From assembly GCA_016869915.1 (NCBI GenBank), contig VGDA01000161.1:1-7806 (forward strand): a DNA stretch of 7,806 nt, in the 5' to 3' direction. Source of the DNA: Alphaproteobacteria bacterium (GTDB lineage: Bacteria; Pseudomonadota; Alphaproteobacteria; CACIAM-22H2). A program made the position numbers and the translations under genes. Under the pieces are notes generated by a model that worked only from the letters and a program-made list of their open reading frames with translations, made no database searches and was not told where the DNA came from. Shown here piece by piece: positions 5,634 through 7,806 of this stretch (positions within the stretch are counted from its first letter, which is position 1; each line of letters starts with the position of its first letter).

Positions 5634-7181
5634 TCAGGCGAGCGTCACGCCGTGGAGCATGTAGCGCATCTCGAACGGATCGATCGCGAGGCCGCGCACG
5701 CGCCGGTGGACGGCGACAGTATGCTCGAACCACGAGACCGCCGTGACGGGCATCTCCTCGTGGATGAGGCGCAGCATGTCCTTGCGGAGCGAGGCCTTTC
5801 GCACCGGATCGAAGCTCTCGACATAGTCGTCCGTGAGCACCTTCATCCTGTCCCGCCCATCCCAGCCGAGGCTTCCCCAGGTGGATCTCTCGCGCGTGAA
5901 GTCCGGGACGATCGAGGCGATGACCTCCGGCACGTTGACGTAGGTGCGCGCGAACATCGTCATCTGCATGCGGCCCGCCTGTATCGCCGCGGGCACCGCC
6001 GAGGACGGGCCCGGCTCCACGGCGAGTTCCATGCCGATCGCCCGGAGCTGCGCCTGCATCGCTGTGCCCATGACGGTGAGCTCGGGCCGATTGGCGATGG
6101 TGAGCATGGTCGCGGCGAGGCGCGTGCCCTGCCTCCAGCGGATTCCGTCCGCGCCACGCGCCCACCCTGCCGCGTCGAGCAGCGCATTGGCGCCCGCGAC
6201 GTCGTGTGCGTAGGGCTGCAGCGACGCGTCGTGCCAGTCCAGGACGGAGGCCGGTAGCAGCTGGGTGGCGGCGGAGCCAGGGTGGCGCAGGATGCCGGCG
6301 GCTATGCCGCGCCGGTCGAGTGCCATGGATATGGCCCTGCGGACGCGCACGTCCGAGAATTGCGGGATGCCCGAGTTGAAGGCGAGCACGCGCACCCTCG
6401 GGATGGTCATGCTCTCCACCTTCATCTGGCCGGCGGCGTCGATGCGCTGCGTGGCGGCCGGCACCGTAGTGAAGATCACGTCCTGGTCGCCCGCCACGGC
6501 GACGTTGGTGCGGGTGTCGCCGCTCGCGATCGCCGTGTAGCGCACGCGTTCAACCTGCGGCGCCGCGCCCCAGTAGCGGTCGAAGCGCGCGAGCTCGAGG
6601 ATCGTCTTGCCCTCCTGGCCGGCGATCCGGAACGGGCCCGTGGCGACGACGCGCGACACCTTTCCATTCGCGCCCCAGGAGGAAGGCGCGAGGATGACCG
6701 ACGCATAGTCCACCAGCACCGCAGGCAGGTGGCTGAATGGCGTCCTCGTCCGGATGACGACCACGTCGCCGCGCGCGTCGAGGGATTCGAGCGGTATCTG
6801 CTGCATGCTCTCGCCCTCCATGGCACGCCGCAGGCAGCTGGCGGCAGCATGCGCCGTCACCGGCGTACCGTCGTGGAAGGACATTCCGGGCCGGATGCGG
6901 AAGCGCCACGTGAGCTTGTCCTCGTCGATCGTCCACGACTCGGCCACGCCGCCGACCAGGCGGCCATCGGGTTCAACGAGGACCAGGGTCTCGGCGACCT
7001 GCAGCCGTGACATCAGGTACCCGGTGTCCGAGGGTTCGTTCGACGTCCACTCCCAGGGGGAGGCGACGCGCAGCACGCGGCCCTCGGCGGCGAGCGCGGG
7101 CGTGCCGATCGCGTAGGCGGCGGTGGCGGTGCCGGCGGCCCGGAGGGTCGCGCGGCGCGAAACGGTCGAGCAGGACTTCAT
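5634..7181 (-). CDS. ABC transporter substrate-binding protein, family 5 (peptide/nickel/opine type), Tat-type signal
   Basis: A 515-residue periplasmic receptor that would deliver ligand to the DppB/DppC-type channel. The N-terminus has a twin-arginine motif, SRRATLRAA (8-16), a weakly hydrophobic stretch and a likely cleavage after PALA (28-31). There is no lipobox cysteine. Family-5 landmarks are LVEPDGRLVGGVAESW (68-83), FRIRPGMSFHDGTPVTA (94-110), ATGPFRI (180-186) and DVRVRRAISMALDRRGIAAG (277-296). DTGYLMSRLQVAETLV (52-67) resembles, from memory, the corresponding region of nickel or metallophore receptors (NikA/CntA-like) more than that of dipeptide receptors; this is suggestive only. 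The ATG at 7181 has GGAGAG just upstream (7191-7186) and overlaps the DUF1826 stop as ATGA. An in-frame ATG at 7193 would add only four residues and lacks a comparable ribosome binding site. Ligand is unproven: metal chelate, peptide and opine are all possible. Confidence 0.94.
   Translation of the reverse strand: MKSCSTVSRRATLRAAGTATAAYAIGTPALAAEGRVLRVASPWEWTSNEPSDTGYLMSRLQVAETLVLVEPDGRLVGGVAESWTIDEDKLTWRFRIRPGMSFHDGTPVTAHAAASCLRRAMEGESMQQIPLESLDARGDVVVIRTRTPFSHLPAVLVDYASVILAPSSWGANGKVSRVVATGPFRIAGQEGKTILELARFDRYWGAAPQVERVRYTAIASGDTRTNVAVAGDQDVIFTTVPAATQRIDAAGQMKVESMTIPRVRVLAFNSGIPQFSDVRVRRAISMALDRRGIAAGILRHPGSAATQLLPASVLDWHDASLQPYAHDVAGANALLDAAGWARGADGIRWRQGTRLAATMLTIANRPELTVMGTAMQAQLRAIGMELAVEPGPSSAVPAAIQAGRMQMTMFARTYVNVPEVIASIVPDFTRERSTWGSLGWDGRDRMKVLTDDYVESFDPVRKASLRKDMLRLIHEEMPVTAVSWFEHTVAVHRRVRGLAIDPFEMRYMLHGVTLA
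7178..7181 (-). promoter_or_regulatory. ATGA stop/start overlap, DUF1826 gene to binding-protein gene
   Basis: The DUF1826 TGA (7180-7178) overlaps the binding-protein ATG (7181-7179). Translational coupling here places DUF1826 in the same operon as the transporter, not merely next to it. Confidence 0.8.
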
Positions 7182-7806
7182 GTGTCTCTCCATGCGGGAT
7201 TCATGCGGGGCCAGGTCGCGCGAGGGCTCAGCGAGCACGCCGGCAGGCGTCCAGGTTCGTCCACGCAAAGCAGCAGGCGGGGCGCGCCCGGCCTTGCCGT
7301 CGGCGGCGAGCGATGCACGCATCCGGCGCCCGCGCCGAAGCCCTCGCCCTTCATCACGGCGACGGCGCCGGCAGGCAGTCTCGAAGCCGCGCAGGGCAGG
7401 GCCGCAGGATCGAGGGCGCCTGCCGGGAAGGCGCCGCGCGGCAGGGGCAGCCACTCGGTTCCTTCGCCGAGATAGGTGCAGAGCATGCGCAGGCGCACGG
7501 CATCCGCGTGCCAGCGCCGGCAGGCCGGGCCGGTGATCGCCTCCAGGCGCACGCGGACCGAGCCTCCGGTCCCGGCGAGGTCGGCGAACATCGTGGCAAG
7601 GTCGAGGATGTCGCGGGCCAGCGCGCGCGGCGCATCGGGGAACAGTTCACCGATGACGCTCGCCGTGGCATCGCGCGGGGTTCCCTCGGCCGTGGCCGCG
7701 AAGGGAGCGGAACCCGCGAGCGGCGCGAGTTCGCTCCGGATCCCGGCAGGGAGCGATCGCCTCCAGATCGCGAGAGGCTCGCCCGGCGAGAGCGCGGCAC
7801 GCAGGA
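7178..7806 (-). CDS. DUF1826-family protein, 5' end beyond the window
   Basis: The minus-strand frame is open from the right edge to a TGA at 7180-7178, giving at least 208 residues (first full codon at 7804). I recognise it as DUF1826 from its pattern: an N-terminal PLAIWRRSLPAG (10-21), then VRVRLEAI (83-90), CRRWHADAVRLRMLCTYLG (95-113) followed by GTEWLP (115-120), LPAGAVAVMKGEG (143-155), and CVHRSPPTARPGAPRLLLCV (162-181). The family has no established biochemical function that I know. From memory, its genes often lie beside COG0523 zinc-linked GTPases. H99, D101, H164 and R176 are arranged like an Fe/2-oxoglutarate dioxygenase or cupin-like site, which is inference only. No signal peptide is visible in the part present. 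Probably only a short N-terminal piece is missing. The internal ATG at 7591 would cut off conserved sequence and is not the start. It leads the transporter operon. Confidence 0.83.
   Translation of the reverse strand, partial: LRAALSPGEPLAIWRRSLPAGIRSELAPLAGSAPFAATAEGTPRDATASVIGELFPDAPRALARDILDLATMFADLAGTGGSVRVRLEAITGPACRRWHADAVRLRMLCTYLGEGTEWLPLPRGAFPAGALDPAALPCAASRLPAGAVAVMKGEGFGAGAGCVHRSPPTARPGAPRLLLCVDEPGRLPACSLSPRATWPRMNPAWRDT
7186..7191 (-). promoter_or_regulatory. Ribosome binding site of the binding-protein gene
   Basis: GGAGAG on the minus strand (7191 down to 7186) ends 4 bases before the ATG at 7181; its GGAG core is 6 bases away. It lies inside the end of the DUF1826 gene and is the best Shine-Dalgarno in the operon, as expected for a receptor needed in excess. 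Confidence 0.75.

Noticed and set aside
7182..7454. Upstream open extension of the binding-protein frame
   Set aside because: It overlaps the DUF1826 coding region out of frame, and the export signal begins correctly at ATG 7181.
7354..7800. Alternative minus-strand frame of 148 codons at the right edge
   Set aside because: It is Arg/Ser/Pro-rich, whereas the competing frame gives a clear DUF1826 match through its whole length.

Overview
The window is very GC-rich with strongly G/C-ending codons, and nearly every base is coding. The zinc-ribbon form of DNA polymerase IV and the overall style suggest a high-GC alphaproteobacterium (Rhizobiales or Rhodospirillales-like). That assignment is an inference; no rRNA or other phylogenetic marker is present. 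I see no tRNA, CRISPR array, insertion sequence or phage gene.

Left part, plus strand (112-2431): a dihydrodipicolinate synthase/N-acetylneuraminate lyase (DapA/NAL) superfamily enzyme is followed by DNA polymerase IV (dinB), whose apparent start lies inside the 3' end of the first gene. The enzyme keeps the Schiff-base lysine region but lacks the Thr/Tyr/Tyr triad and the Arg that define true DapA, so its substrate is unknown. The polymerase has an N-terminal four-cysteine motif before the catalytic core and no ATG start.

Right part, minus strand (7806 down to 2428): one compact operon reads, in transcription order, DUF1826-family protein (5' end outside the window), Tat-exported family-5 solute-binding protein, DppB-type permease, DppC-type permease, and a single fused double-domain ATPase. 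Three of the four junctions are ATGA stop/start overlaps; the other is a 25-base gap. Together they form a complete peptide/nickel/opine-type ABC importer: a periplasmic receptor, a two-subunit membrane channel and a one-chain ATPase dimer.

The most interesting point is that DUF1826 is translationally coupled to this importer. From memory, DUF1826 genes often sit beside COG0523 GTPases in zinc-homeostasis loci. The binding protein's Tat signal and its N-terminal region, which resembles nickel/metallophore binding proteins, fit the idea that this is a metal or metal-chelate uptake operon rather than a dipeptide importer. DUF1826 also shows an HxD...H...R pattern that could be a metal site.

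The two gene groups converge with overlapping stop codons in a shared CTAG at 2428-2431, leaving no intergenic space for a conventional terminator.
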